From positions 124,001-188,000 of the forward strand of contig CAWEIU010000011.1 of assembly GCA_963809245.1 (NCBI GenBank): a stretch of 64,000 nt of DNA. The letters are read 5' to 3'. The position numbers were made by a program, and so were the translations under genes. Within the stretch, counting starts at the first letter, position 1. The number at the start of each line of letters is the position of its first letter. The notes beneath the pieces are model-generated. The model saw nothing but the letters and a program-made list of their open reading frames with translations. It was not told where the DNA came from and ran no database searches. The stretch comes from Roseiarcus sp963809245. Lineage in GTDB: Bacteria > Pseudomonadota > Alphaproteobacteria > Rhizobiales > Beijerinckiaceae. Shown in pieces: positions 1 to 8,412 of this stretch.

Positions 1-1
1 G

Positions 2-820
2 AACAACAGCCACGAGGTGCGCGGCAAGACGCTCGGCATCATCGGCTACGGCAACATCGGCTCGCAGCTCTCCTATCTCGCCGAAGCGATGGGCATGCGG
101 GTGATCTACCACGATCAAACCGACAAGCTGCGCCACGGCAACACCGAGCCGACCGACACCTTGCAGGACCTTTTGGCGCAAAGCGACGTCGTCAGCCTGC
201 ACGTGCCCGAGACGCCGGCGACGCACGGCATGATCGGCGCCGCCGAAATCGCGACGATGAAGCCCGGCGCCTATCTGATCAACAACAGCCGCGGCACGGT
301 GGTCGACCTCGAAGCCCTCGCCGTCGCCTTGCGGGAGGGCCGGCTGCGCGGCGCGGCGATCGACGTTTTCCCGGTCGAGCCCGGCTCGAACGCGGAACGG
401 TTCAACTCCCCGTTGCAGGGTCTGGACAACGTGATCCTGACGCCGCACGTCGGCGGTTCGACCGAGGAGGCGCAGGAGCGCATCGGCGTCGAAGTCGCGC
501 GCAAGCTCATCGACTACAGCGATGTCGGTTCGACGATGGGGGCGGTCAATTTCCCGCAGGTGCAACTGCCGACCCGCGCGCTCGGGACCCGTTTCATCCA
601 GGTCCAGCGGAACATGCCGGGCATGCTGGTCAGGCTGAACGAAGTGCTCGCGCGCCATTCGATCAACATCGCCGCGCAGTACTACGAGACCCACAACGAC
701 ATCGGCTATGTGGTGCTGGACGCGGACGCTTCGCCCGCCGACAGCCAGCGTGTCCTGGCCGACATCCGCGCGTTGGAAGGCACCCTGCGCGCGCGCCTGC
801 TGTACGAAAATCGCGGCTGA
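2..820 (+). CDS. serA: D-3-phosphoglycerate dehydrogenase, 3' part (5' end outside window)
   Basis: The reading frame is open from the window edge, so the N-terminal catalytic half is missing; about 273 residues remain of a protein usually near 410. It starts within the NAD-binding Rossmann fold (GYGNIG near residue 15) and keeps the SLHVPE segment, the RGTVVD strand and the catalytic-region motif LTPHVGGSTEEAQ. The last ~80 residues form an ACT domain typical of E. coli-type SerA (NRPG-like turn reads NMPG), which binds serine for feedback inhibition. The enzyme oxidises 3-phosphoglycerate to 3-phosphohydroxypyruvate, the first step of serine synthesis, in the cytoplasm. An MFS permease follows 26 bases downstream on the same strand. 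Confidence 0.95.
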   Translation, partial: NNSHEVRGKTLGIIGYGNIGSQLSYLAEAMGMRVIYHDQTDKLRHGNTEPTDTLQDLLAQSDVVSLHVPETPATHGMIGAAEIATMKPGAYLINNSRGTVVDLEALAVALREGRLRGAAIDVFPVEPGSNAERFNSPLQGLDNVILTPHVGGSTEEAQERIGVEVARKLIDYSDVGSTMGAVNFPQVQLPTRALGTRFIQVQRNMPGMLVRLNEVLARHSINIAAQYYETHNDIGYVVLDADASPADSQRVLADIRALEGTLRARLLYENRG

Positions 821-846
821 GGAACGCTTGTGGATCGACGATCCCT

Positions 847-2055
847 GTGAAGGCCGAACCGGCCCCGCCGCAGCGAACAGCGTGGACGAAAGTCGCGCTG
901 CTCTGGCTATGCGGGGTCGGCGCGGGGTTGCAGTTTGCGAAAGCCTCGGTCGCCTTCGATAGGCTGGCGGCCCATTACGACGCCTCGCCGACGCTCGCCG
1001 GCTGGCTGCTCTCGGCGACCGGCGTCGCCGGAATCGTCTTCGGCGCAGCGGCCGGCCTGCTCGTCGGGCGAATCGGATTTCGCGTCAGCCTGATCGGCGG
1101 ACTGCTCTGCGCCACGGCGATCTCGCTCTTTCAGGCCACCCTGCCGCCGGCCGCCCTCTTTCTTGTCAGCCGCCTCGTCGAAGGCGGCGCGCATCTCGCG
1201 ATCATCGTCGCGGCGCCGAGCTGCCTTTCCTTCTATGTCGCGCCGCGACAACGCACGATCGTCCTCAGCCTGTGGGGCACGTACTTCAGCGCAGGCTTCC
1301 TCGTCGCCGGATTCTTGGGACCGGCGATCCTCGACGCCGCTGGGCTCCGCATGCTGTTCGCCGTCCATGCCGCTTGCACGATCGCGCTCGCGGCGGCGGC
1401 CTTCGTGTTCCTCCGGCCGCCGGCGGCCGCCCATCCCACGGAGCGCGCGGCGCCGCTCAGCTCGATGTTTCGCCAGCACGTCCAGATCTACGCCACCGCG
1501 CGCACGGCGCTGCCGGCGATCTGCTTCCTTTGCTACACCGTGATGTATCTTGCGTTGCAGACGATGACCGCCGATCTGGCGCCGCCTGACGCACGCCGCT
1601 GGCTGTTCGCCCTCATGCCGCTCGTCAGCGGCGTCACGACGCTCTCGGCGGGCGCCATTGCGCAGAACTGGCTGTCGCCTTTCCGCGTCGCGCTCGGCGC
1701 CTTCGCGGCGACCGGCGCGGCGACGATCCTGCTGCAAGCGGCGGTTCACGCCGAGTTCGCAATCGTGCCGGCGGCGCTGTTGCGCATGGCGTTCCTCAGC
1801 ATGTTGCCGGGCGCGATCTATCCGATGATCCCCATGCTGTGCCAGGAATCGTCGCTGCAGGCGCGCGGCTATGGCGCGATCGCCCAGCTCGGCAATGTCG
1901 GCAGCGCGCTCGGGCCGCCGCTGTTCGCCGCAAGCGTCGCGGCGCTCGGCCCGGTCGGCCTGATGACGCCGGCGCTTCTTTTCTCGGCCTGCGGATTCGC
2001 GCTGACCTGGCTCGCCGCGCGAATATTTGAACCCCGACGGGCGGCGCTGGGCTGA
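847..2055 (+). CDS. MFS transporter, 12-helix permease
   Basis: A 402-residue hydrophobic protein with about twelve membrane segments and no signal peptide. The stretch after helix 2 (GRIGFRVSLIGG) is the MFS loop 2-3 motif A region, so it is an inner-membrane secondary transporter of the major facilitator superfamily. The start is a GTG at 847; no ATG fits before the first helix. It lies 26 bases after serA on the same strand and could be co-transcribed. The substrate cannot be read from the sequence; the overall pattern is nearest to the CynX/YbfB-like permeases, but that is only a resemblance. Confidence 0.85.
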   Translation: MKAEPAPPQRTAWTKVALLWLCGVGAGLQFAKASVAFDRLAAHYDASPTLAGWLLSATGVAGIVFGAAAGLLVGRIGFRVSLIGGLLCATAISLFQATLPPAALFLVSRLVEGGAHLAIIVAAPSCLSFYVAPRQRTIVLSLWGTYFSAGFLVAGFLGPAILDAAGLRMLFAVHAACTIALAAAAFVFLRPPAAAHPTERAAPLSSMFRQHVQIYATARTALPAICFLCYTVMYLALQTMTADLAPPDARRWLFALMPLVSGVTTLSAGAIAQNWLSPFRVALGAFAATGAATILLQAAVHAEFAIVPAALLRMAFLSMLPGAIYPMIPMLCQESSLQARGYGAIAQLGNVGSALGPPLFAASVAALGPVGLMTPALLFSACGFALTWLAARIFEPRRAALG

Positions 2056-2147
2056 TCCGAGACGGCCGAGGTCTTGCGCGCCGGCACTGGACGGCGCCAT
2101 GATCCAACTGGGTGGGCTGACGCTTGCGCCTTATGAAAGGGCGATCT

Positions 2148-2816
2148 ATGTCCGCGCCACCGCCCGATCTCGACCGTCCCTACAGCAACGGCGAGCTTCT
2201 CGTCGACGGATTCATCCATGTGGCCGCGTTGATCGCCGGCCTCATCGGCTTTTCGCTGTTCTTCGCCAAGACCTCGCTGCACGGCGGCTTCAGCGAACGC
2301 TTTGCGATGATCGTCTACGCCGCCGCCTTCTTCGTGCTGTTCAGCTTCTCATTCGCCTACAACATGGCCCCGGCGTCGAGGATGCGGATGAAGCGGATTT
2401 TGGGGCGGTGCGATCGTTCCGCGATCTACCTGATGATCGCCGGGACCTACACCGCCCTGCTTTCGCAGGTCCACGGCAGCTTTTGGATCGCCGGGCTGGT
2501 CGGCTTCGTGTGGAGCGGCGCGATCGGCGGAGCCGCGCTCAACATCTTCGCTCCCGAGCGCATCGAGCGCGTCGCCGTCGCGCTCTATCTCGCGCTCGGC
2601 TGGTCGGCGATCGTCGTCATCAAGCCGCTCGTCGCCGACCTGCCGCCGAATGCGCTTGCGCTGGTCGTCGCCGGAGGCCTCCTCTATTCCGGCGGCGTCC
2701 CGTTTTACCTCTGGCGCAATCTAAAATTTCAGAACGCGATCTGGCACGGCTTCGTCGCGATCGCCGCCGCCTGCCATTTTGCGGGCATTTTCACAGCGGT
2801 GACCCAGATCGGCTGA
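2148..2816 (+). CDS. HlyIII/PAQR family membrane protein (TrhA-like)
   Basis: A 222-residue protein with seven predicted membrane helices. The motif CDRSAIYLMIAGTYTALL matches the conserved core of the hemolysin III / PAQR family, and FAYNMAP and the C-terminal WHGFVAIAAACHF hold the positions of the family's metal-binding histidines. In the first half FAYNMAP stands where relatives have a SALYH-type motif, so one histidine is absent. Start at 2148 chosen because AAAGGG at 2136-2141 is well spaced; an in-frame ATG at 2133 would add five residues. Bacterial members have been linked to membrane-energetics homeostasis. Haemolysis is a historical name and should not be assumed. Confidence 0.85.
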   Translation: MSAPPPDLDRPYSNGELLVDGFIHVAALIAGLIGFSLFFAKTSLHGGFSERFAMIVYAAAFFVLFSFSFAYNMAPASRMRMKRILGRCDRSAIYLMIAGTYTALLSQVHGSFWIAGLVGFVWSGAIGGAALNIFAPERIERVAVALYLALGWSAIVVIKPLVADLPPNALALVVAGGLLYSGGVPFYLWRNLKFQNAIWHGFVAIAAACHFAGIFTAVTQIG

Positions 2817-2899
2817 CCGCGACCGGCCTCAAAAATGCTGCAAGGCGGTCCTACCTTGGATGCAACGGCTGGAGGGTGCACTCAACGGAGGATCCGGAT

Positions 2900-3286
2900 A
2901 TGTGCGACTATTCCCTCGAGATGTACGGATCGCGCCCCGCCCGTGAGGGCGAGCTCTACGCAACGACGAGATTCCCGAGCGGCTCCATCGGCTTCACCGC
3001 CGCGGGCGACGCGAAGACCGTCGTATGCCTGGAGTGCGAAACGCCAATCGTCCTGACGGAAATTCCGTCCGATCTGCAGACGCGCTTCGGCGTCGGCCAG
3101 CGCGCGCGGGCGACCTTCGCTCAGACCGATCGCGGCGCCTATCGCGATGGCCTGCGCTTGGCGAACGGCCGCTTCGTGTCGCTGCAAGAACTGCGGCCGG
3201 GGATCCGCGCTTACATTCCCTCGCTTGCCGAGTTGCGTGCGCAGGCGCTTGAGGCGACAGCAGCCGCCGCCGAAACTGTTTCGTGA
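2900..3286 (+). CDS. Conserved hypothetical protein, 128 aa
   Basis: A soluble 128-residue protein starting with ATG at 2900, preceded by GGAGGA at 2887-2892. It begins MCDYSLEMYGSRPAREGE and contains the pair CLEC near residue 40, a possible metal or redox site, then ends in an Ala-rich helix. I do not recognise a named domain; similar short proteins with an MCDYSLE-type N terminus are common conserved hypotheticals in alphaproteobacteria. It stands alone between the HlyIII gene and an outer-membrane protein gene on the same strand. The reading frame upstream of 2900 is open but is a shadow of the neighbouring gene. Confidence 0.75.
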   Translation: MCDYSLEMYGSRPAREGELYATTRFPSGSIGFTAAGDAKTVVCLECETPIVLTEIPSDLQTRFGVGQRARATFAQTDRGAYRDGLRLANGRFVSLQELRPGIRAYIPSLAELRAQALEATAAAAETVS

Positions 3287-3437
3287 GCGGCGACCGAAGG
3301 ACTTGAAGCGATTGGAGCGGGCGGCGATCGATCTCGCGCGATGAGGTCAAGCGAGGTCGATGTCGTCCGCCTCTTTGACGCCGCAGTCGCGTGTTGGCAT
3401 GATGGCGCGCGAAACGAAGACTTCGAAAGCGACCTTC

Positions 3438-4001
3438 ATGCGACTGCTTCTCGCCGCCCTGCTGGCGGGCGCTAGTGCCTCTCCTGCATTGGCGGCTGAT
3501 CTTCCGACCCTCCCCTCTCTTGCCGCCGATCCACAGACCCAGGCGCCGAACTGGAGCGGCTTCTATGTCGGCGCCGGCGTCGAGGCCGCATTCGCCAAAG
3601 GCGCAAAGAGCGCGTTCGGCGGCGACGTCTACGCTGGCTACGATCACGTCTTCGACAACAACGTCGTGCTCGGCGCGCGCTTCTCCACCGGCTTCAGCCC
3701 CTGGGTCGTGCCGGGCGGCCGGTTCCAAGGGTTCGATTTCACCGAAACCAGCGTCAAGATGGGCTATGAGATGGGCCGGCTGACGCCCTACGTCACGGCG
3801 GGCGTCGCGCTCGCCCGGCCGGCCTTTTCCGGCGGCGGCATCGCCAACATGAGCGATTCGCTCAATGGCGTATTCGGCGGCCCCGGCGACCTCCAGGCCG
3901 TAGGAACCGCCGGCGTCGGTTTCGACTACGCCGTCACCAACAACCTGCATGTCGGGGTTGAAGCGACGGTCACCCATGGCCCCGGTGCGTTCGGCCCCTG
4001 A
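3438..4001 (+). CDS. Outer-membrane beta-barrel protein (Omp25/RopB-like)
   Basis: Starting at the ATG at 3438 the protein has a clear Sec signal peptide (MRLLLAALLAGASASPALA, cleavage near residue 19) and a mature part of about 168 residues. The mature start reads WSGFYVGAGVE, the usual first strand of the Omp25-type small barrels of alphaproteobacteria, followed by alternating strands rich in Gly and aromatic residues (YAGYDHVFDN, PYVTAGVALA, HVGVEATVTHG). In-frame ATGs at 3360, 3399 and 3402 would add a charged stretch before the signal peptide. The protein ends GAFGP without the usual terminal aromatic residue, so the last strand may be atypical. Likely a structural or porin-like surface protein. 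Confidence 0.75.
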   Translation: MRLLLAALLAGASASPALAADLPTLPSLAADPQTQAPNWSGFYVGAGVEAAFAKGAKSAFGGDVYAGYDHVFDNNVVLGARFSTGFSPWVVPGGRFQGFDFTETSVKMGYEMGRLTPYVTAGVALARPAFSGGGIANMSDSLNGVFGGPGDLQAVGTAGVGFDYAVTNNLHVGVEATVTHGPGAFGP

Positions 4002-4104
4002 CCTTTCCAAGCGTTAACGCCATCCGCGGAGCTATGGTGCGGTGCGGTTGCCTTCGCCGGCGCCGCGGGTTACCTCAAAGGTCCGCCTCCAAGACACGGA
4101 CCCC

Positions 4105-5682
4105 ATGCAGACCTTAAATCGACGGGCGCTGCTCGTGAGCGTAATCGCCGCCTCGGGCGCGCGCCTCATGCCTCCTGCTCTCGCGCAGCAACAGCCGGTG
4201 ACCGCCCCGACCGCCCCAGCGACCCCCGCCTTTTCCTACGCCGACGTCGTCAGGCGCGCGCACGACCTCGCCGCTGCGCCGTACGACGGCGCGCTGCCGC
4301 AACTTCCCGACGGCCTCGGCGCCCTGAACTACGACGACTGGCGAGACATCCGGTTCAAGTCCGATAAGCCGCTGCTCGGCCAGGCCAACTCGAATTTCCG
4401 GCTCGAACTGTTTCATCTCGGGCATCTCTACAAGCGCCCGGTCGTCGTCAACGTGCTGCGCGACGGCATTCCGGCGCCGGTCCCCTACGCCGCCAATCTG
4501 TTCGACTACGGCCACAACAAGATCCCGAGCGGCTTGCCGATCAACACGGGCTTCGCCGGATTCCGCTTGCGCTTTCCGCTCAACGCGCCGCGCCTGATGG
4601 ACGAACTGATCGCGTTTCTCGGCACGAGCTACTACCGCTTTCTCGGCCGCGGCCAGCGCTATGGCCTCTCCGCGCGCGGCCTCGGCATCGGCTCGGGCGC
4701 CCATGTCAACGAGGAGTTTCCCTTTTTCCGCGAGTTCTGGATCGAGACGCCGGATCCGGCGGCGGACCGGATCACCATTCACGGGCTGCTCGACGGCGAA
4801 TCGGCCACCGGGGCTTTCCGCTTCGAGGTCGCTCCTTCGGTCGAGACGAGCGTCGACGTCACCGCGACCCTGTTCGCGCGGCGCACTGTCGCCAATCTCG
4901 ACATGGCCCCGCTGTCGTCCATGTTCATGCGAGGCAAGAACGACCACCGCATCGACGACGACTTTCGCTCCGAGTTGCACGATTCGGACGGCATGCTGAT
5001 TCACACCGGCGCCGGCGAGTGGATCTGGCGCCCGCTCAGCAATCCGGTCGAGCCGGTGATTTCCAGCTTCATGGACAACAACGTGCGCGGCTTCGGCCTC
5101 GTCCAGCGGGACCGCACGTTCGACCACTACCAGGACCTCGATCTCGCCTACGAACTGCGGCCGACCTACTGGATCGAACCCCGCGAGGGCTGGGGCGAAG
5201 GCGCCGTGCAGCTTGTGGAGTTGCCGACCGACAACGAGAGCAACGACAACATCGTCGCCGCCTGGACCCCTAGGGAAGCTTTCGAGGCTGGCCGTTCGAT
5301 GACCTACGGCTATCGCATCACCGCGGTGACGGATGATTCGCGCCTGACCCCCGGCGCGCGCGCCGTCAACACGTTCCACACGCAGGCGCGCGCCCTCGGC
5401 GCCATGGAAGCGCCGCCGCCCGGCGCGACGCGCTTCCTGATCGACTTCACCGGCGGCGATCTCAGCTACTACCTGATCGACCCGAGCCTCGTCGAAGTGG
5501 TGGCGACGACCTCGGCGGGCAGCGTGCTGCGCACCTTCCTCACGCCGAACCCTCACATCTCAGGGTTTCGCGCCGGCCTCGACATTGCGGTCAGCCCCGG
5601 CCAGAGCTGCGACGTGCGCGTCTTCCTGCGCGCCAACAACAAGGCGCTGACGGAGACCTGGACCTTCCCCTGGCGAGCGTGA
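4105..5682 (+). CDS. Periplasmic glucan biosynthesis protein, MdoG/OpgD family
   Basis: A 525-residue protein with an N-terminal twin-arginine-like signal (LNRRALLVSVIAASGARL), then the MdoG fold: FSYADVVRRAHDLAA, then ALNYDDWRDIRFK, and the beta-rich core with GSGAHVNEEFPFFREFWIE and GWGEGAVQLVELPTDNE. OpgG and OpgD act in the periplasm to build or branch osmoregulated periplasmic glucans; OpgD is the Tat-exported type, which the signal here suggests. No opgH glucosyltransferase is adjacent. Start chosen at 4105 because it places the signal peptide at the N terminus; an upstream in-frame start at 4042 would bury it. Confidence 0.9.
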   Translation: MQTLNRRALLVSVIAASGARLMPPALAQQQPVTAPTAPATPAFSYADVVRRAHDLAAAPYDGALPQLPDGLGALNYDDWRDIRFKSDKPLLGQANSNFRLELFHLGHLYKRPVVVNVLRDGIPAPVPYAANLFDYGHNKIPSGLPINTGFAGFRLRFPLNAPRLMDELIAFLGTSYYRFLGRGQRYGLSARGLGIGSGAHVNEEFPFFREFWIETPDPAADRITIHGLLDGESATGAFRFEVAPSVETSVDVTATLFARRTVANLDMAPLSSMFMRGKNDHRIDDDFRSELHDSDGMLIHTGAGEWIWRPLSNPVEPVISSFMDNNVRGFGLVQRDRTFDHYQDLDLAYELRPTYWIEPREGWGEGAVQLVELPTDNESNDNIVAAWTPREAFEAGRSMTYGYRITAVTDDSRLTPGARAVNTFHTQARALGAMEAPPPGATRFLIDFTGGDLSYYLIDPSLVEVVATTSAGSVLRTFLTPNPHISGFRAGLDIAVSPGQSCDVRVFLRANNKALTETWTFPWRA

Positions 5683-5739
5683 CTGCGCGTCGTGGCGTCG
5701 GCGAGGCAAGCCCCGCCGCGAGTTGATGTTCGGCGCCGC

Positions 5740-6516
5740 TCACCCGGCCGCCGTCAGCCGCATCATCGGCAGGATCTCGTATTGAAACCCACGTCCGGAA
5801 AGGATCGCGGGATCTCCTTCGCGCAGGCCCTCGACCTCCGCCTCGCTCGAGACGCGAAGGACGCCGACGCCCCAGGGGCCCTTCGGATCTAACACCGGCC
5901 CGAACATGACCGCGATTCCGCGCTGGAGAAGTCCGGTCCAGTAGGCCGCATGATTCTGCATGACCTCCGCTTCCTCCGCGCTCATGTCCTGCACGAAGGA
6001 CGCGCGAGGCGGCAGGAGCCGACACAAAAAGAAGCGAGGATCTGAAGGGGCGCAGTGGCGGGCGAGCCAGCCAAGGACCATTTCCCATCCCTCTCCATGG
6101 CCGCGGCAGGAGTCCGGACGGCCCGCGAAGCCCTTGTGCCAAAGCGTCAATCTTGTGCCGCCGTCAATCGGATCCAGCAGAAAGGTGATCGTGGTGACAT
6201 TGCCGCCGTCCCACTCCGCCTTCCACGTCTGCACGAGCTTTCGCCCCGGCGTGACGTCGATGAACTCGCCTTCCACGCTGAACGGGGCGCCGTCCGCGCC
6301 CACGCCGCTGGCGCGCCACCGACCGCCCGGCCGCACGTCGCCGATCCACTCGGTCGTGCGATAGGCCTCGGACGACCCCCACCAGCGCGTAATTTCGTCT
6401 CCGGTAGTCAACGCGTCGAAGACCGCCTCGGCCGGCGCCGCGATCTCCACCGTCGCGAGAATCGTCCCTTCCGTGAGGTCGGCGACCGCGCGGGCTTTGT
6501 TGGAAATGATGCTCAT
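5740..6516 (-). CDS. AHSA1/SRPBCC domain protein fused to a YCII domain
   Basis: A 258-residue two-domain protein. Residues ~20-150 are an AHSA1-type SRPBCC fold (VEIAAPAEAVFDALT, WWGSSEAYRT, HKGFAGRPDSCRGHGEGW), a hydrophobic-ligand pocket. Residues ~160-258 match the YCII ferredoxin-like fold (MQNHAAYWTGLLQRGIAVMFGPVLDP, VEGLREGDPA). ATG at 6516 has GGAGGA just upstream. Its start overlaps the stop of the ArsR-type regulator by four bases (ATGA), so the two form an operon. Such regulator-AHSA1 pairs are widespread; the ligand is unknown. A second ArsR-AHSA1 pair lies at 51.8-52.7 kb. Confidence 0.88.
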   Translation of the reverse strand: MSIISNKARAVADLTEGTILATVEIAAPAEAVFDALTTGDEITRWWGSSEAYRTTEWIGDVRPGGRWRASGVGADGAPFSVEGEFIDVTPGRKLVQTWKAEWDGGNVTTITFLLDPIDGGTRLTLWHKGFAGRPDSCRGHGEGWEMVLGWLARHCAPSDPRFFLCRLLPPRASFVQDMSAEEAEVMQNHAAYWTGLLQRGIAVMFGPVLDPKGPWGVGVLRVSSEAEVEGLREGDPAILSGRGFQYEILPMMRLTAAG

Positions 6517-6833
6517 CGTTCCTCCAGATGTCGTTTTAGGTTTGTGAGGCTGATTTGCCAGAAGGCTCGGTAGCCTTCGATCCATCCGACCACTTGCTGC
6601 AGCGGCGCCGGTTGGAGCTGGTAGAGCCGCTCCCGGCCTGAGCGCTGTTCCGTCACCAGCCGCGCCTGACGCAGCACACGCAGATGCTTCGATATTGCGG
6701 GGCGGCTTTGAGCGAACTCATCAGACAGCGCATTCACCGCGATTGGGCCGGCGCGCAGCCGATCGAGGATGGCCCGGCGAGTCGGGTCGGCGATGGCGCG
6801 ATAGACGTCGGAATCCGCGCGGGCGCGATGCAT
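6513..6833 (-). CDS. ArsR-family winged-helix regulator
   Basis: A 106-residue DNA-binding protein. VYRAIADPTRRAILDRLRAG and the recognition helix region SRPAISKHLRVLRQARLV are typical ArsR/SmtB signatures; the wing reads SGRERLYQLQP. There is no cysteine metal site of the ArsR or CadC type, so it is more likely ligand- or partner-regulated, like the SdpR/YczG-like ArsR regulators that sit before AHSA1 genes. Translation is coupled to the AHSA1-YCII gene by an ATGA overlap at 6513-6516. An 8-base inverted repeat upstream (6846-6853 and 6901-6908) could be its own operator. Confidence 0.88.
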   Translation of the reverse strand: MHRARADSDVYRAIADPTRRAILDRLRAGPIAVNALSDEFAQSRPAISKHLRVLRQARLVTEQRSGRERLYQLQPAPLQQVVGWIEGYRAFWQISLTNLKRHLEER

Positions 6834-6845
6834 TTGAATACCGTA

Positions 6846-6908
6846 TGGTTACGGGTTAGATGTCGGTTTGGCGCCGCCTTTCGCTGTTCAGGGCAAAATG
6901 CGTAACCA
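6846..6908. promoter_or_regulatory. Possible ArsR operator/promoter region
   Basis: Perfect 8-base inverted repeat TGGTTACG (6846-6853) and CGTAACCA (6901-6908), 47 bases apart, directly upstream of the ArsR-type regulator gene read on the minus strand. The left arm lies about 13 bases before the start codon. Autoregulation by this family is common, so an operator is plausible, but the arm spacing is wide and the assignment is inference. Confidence 0.3.
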
Positions 6909-7268
6909 CTCGGCTACCGATATAGCGCACGACTGGCGATTGTCAAAGCAAATTGGCGGAGGGCGAAAGCGGCTTGCCGCTGCGCGTGTGGCCGATTGTT
7001 AGACTGAGTTGCTTTTGGTAGAAGCGGCTTCTCCCTCTCCCCTGGCCGCGTTCACGGGATCATCCAGGCGCCCCCAGTCATGCCCGCGAAAAGCGCGCAT
7101 CGAGGCGTCAAAGGAGAAGGGCTGCGGCGGTTGTCTAGCCCCCCGCTTTTCGCGGGCGTGACAGCTGCGCCGCGTCAGCCAAATTGCAAAACGCTCCCTA
7201 GGGAAGCACTCTCCAGCGCGCCCCACATCCGCGCATTACAGTCTACGCGCGCCAATAGCTGCGTGTCG
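6909..7268. other. Intergenic region with no gene; contains one palindromic repeat
   Basis: About 360 bases between the regulator gene's upstream site and the end of the trans-sulfuration gene. Open frames here are short and lack coding character. The only structured feature is the inverted repeat at 7082-7157, described separately. Confidence 0.5.
7082..7157. repeat. REP-like palindromic element
   Basis: Perfect 14-base arms GCCCGCGAAAAGCG (7082-7095) and CGCTTTTCGCGGGC (7144-7157) separated by 48 bases, flanked by GTCAT- and GTGAC-like ends. This is the layout of the dispersed intergenic palindromes of Hyphomicrobiales genomes. It sits downstream of the trans-sulfuration gene on the minus strand and could also stabilise or end that transcript. 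Confidence 0.6.
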
Positions 7269-8412
7269 CTATCCCCGCAGCGCCTGGTCGATGTCGCGCC
7301 ACAGATCCTCGACGTCCTCGACGCCGGCGGACAGGCGCAACAAGTCGGGCGGGCACGGCGAGCCGGCGCCTTCGATCGAAGCGCGGTGCTCGAGCAGCAA
7401 TTCGACGCCGCCGAGCGAGGTGGCGCGCTTCCAGAGCTTCACCCGCGCCGCCGTCGCGACCGCAGCCGCTTCGCCGTTGCGCACGCGGATCGACAACATG
7501 CCGCCGAAACCGCCCGCCATCTGGCGCCTGGCGACCTCATGGCCGGGATGGCTGGGAAGGCCGGGATAGAGAACCGCGGCGACGTCCCGGTGATTGGAAA
7601 GCCGGAGCGCGAGCTCCATCGCATTGTCGCTGGCGGCGCGCACCCTGAGATCGAGCGTGCGCATTCCGCGAATGAGCAGGAACGCCTCGAAGGGGCCGAG
7701 AATGAGCCCGTGGCTCGCGCGGATTTTTCGGATGCGCGCGCTGCGCTCGTCCTCGCGCGCGAAAGCCAGTGCGCCGGCGATCGCGTCGGAATGGCCGTTT
7801 AGGTATTTGGTCGCGGAATGCATGACCACATCCGCGCCGAGCGACAGCGGCCGGGTGAAGACCGGCGTCGCGCAGGTCGAAATCGACGGCGAGCGACGCT
7901 CCCGCCGCATGGGCGATCTTGGCGGCGCCCGCGATGTCGGTGACGCCCCACAGCGGATTGCTCGGCGTCTCGAGCCAGACGAGCCGGGTGCGCCCGGGGA
8001 CGACCGCCGCCTTCAGCGCCTCGGGATCCTCCGCGTCGCAGAACGAGACCTCGAGCCCATGAGCCGGCGCCTCGTTGGCGAGCCAATTGCGCAAGGCCCA
8101 ATACATCACGCGCGGCGCGACGATATGGCCGGGCGCGGCGCCAAGAAAGAGCGCAATCGCCGCCGACATGCCCGAGCCGAACAACAGCGCCGACGGTGCA
8201 CCTTCGAGCGCGGCGACGATCTGCTCCCCTTCGCGCACCGTCGCATTGTCGGGCCGCCCATAGACGAAGCCGCTGGAATAGGCGTTGTCGGGGTCGCGAA
8301 TGAAAGTCGTCGCGACGTGCAGCGGCGGGACGACGGCGCGCGTCGCCTCGTCGATCGCGCCCAGCGCCTGCGCGGCCTTGGTGCGCGCGCTCCAGTCGTT
8401 CGTTCCGCTCAT
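7269..8412 (-). pseudogene. Cystathionine gamma-synthase family PLP enzyme, interrupted by a +1 frameshift
   Basis: The start ATG at 8412 overlaps the UbiH-type gene's stop (ATGA). The first 177 codons encode a normal Cys/Met-metabolism PLP enzyme (FVYGRPDNATV, LLFGSGMSAA, LVWLETPSNP, GASLAVD). The rest continues in another frame: TCATPVFTRPLSLGADVVMHSATKYLNGHSD, with the catalytic lysine in SATKYL at about residue 202. Removing one A from the AAA run at 7880-7882 rejoins the frames to LAVDSTCATP and gives a full-length protein of about 381 residues. The enzyme would act in trans-sulfuration or gamma-replacement chemistry. Either a real mutation or a base-calling error; all other family motifs are intact. 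Confidence 0.85.

Noticed and set aside
4114..5556. 480-codon minus-strand open frame opposite the glucan gene
   Set aside because: Shadow of the MdoG-family gene.
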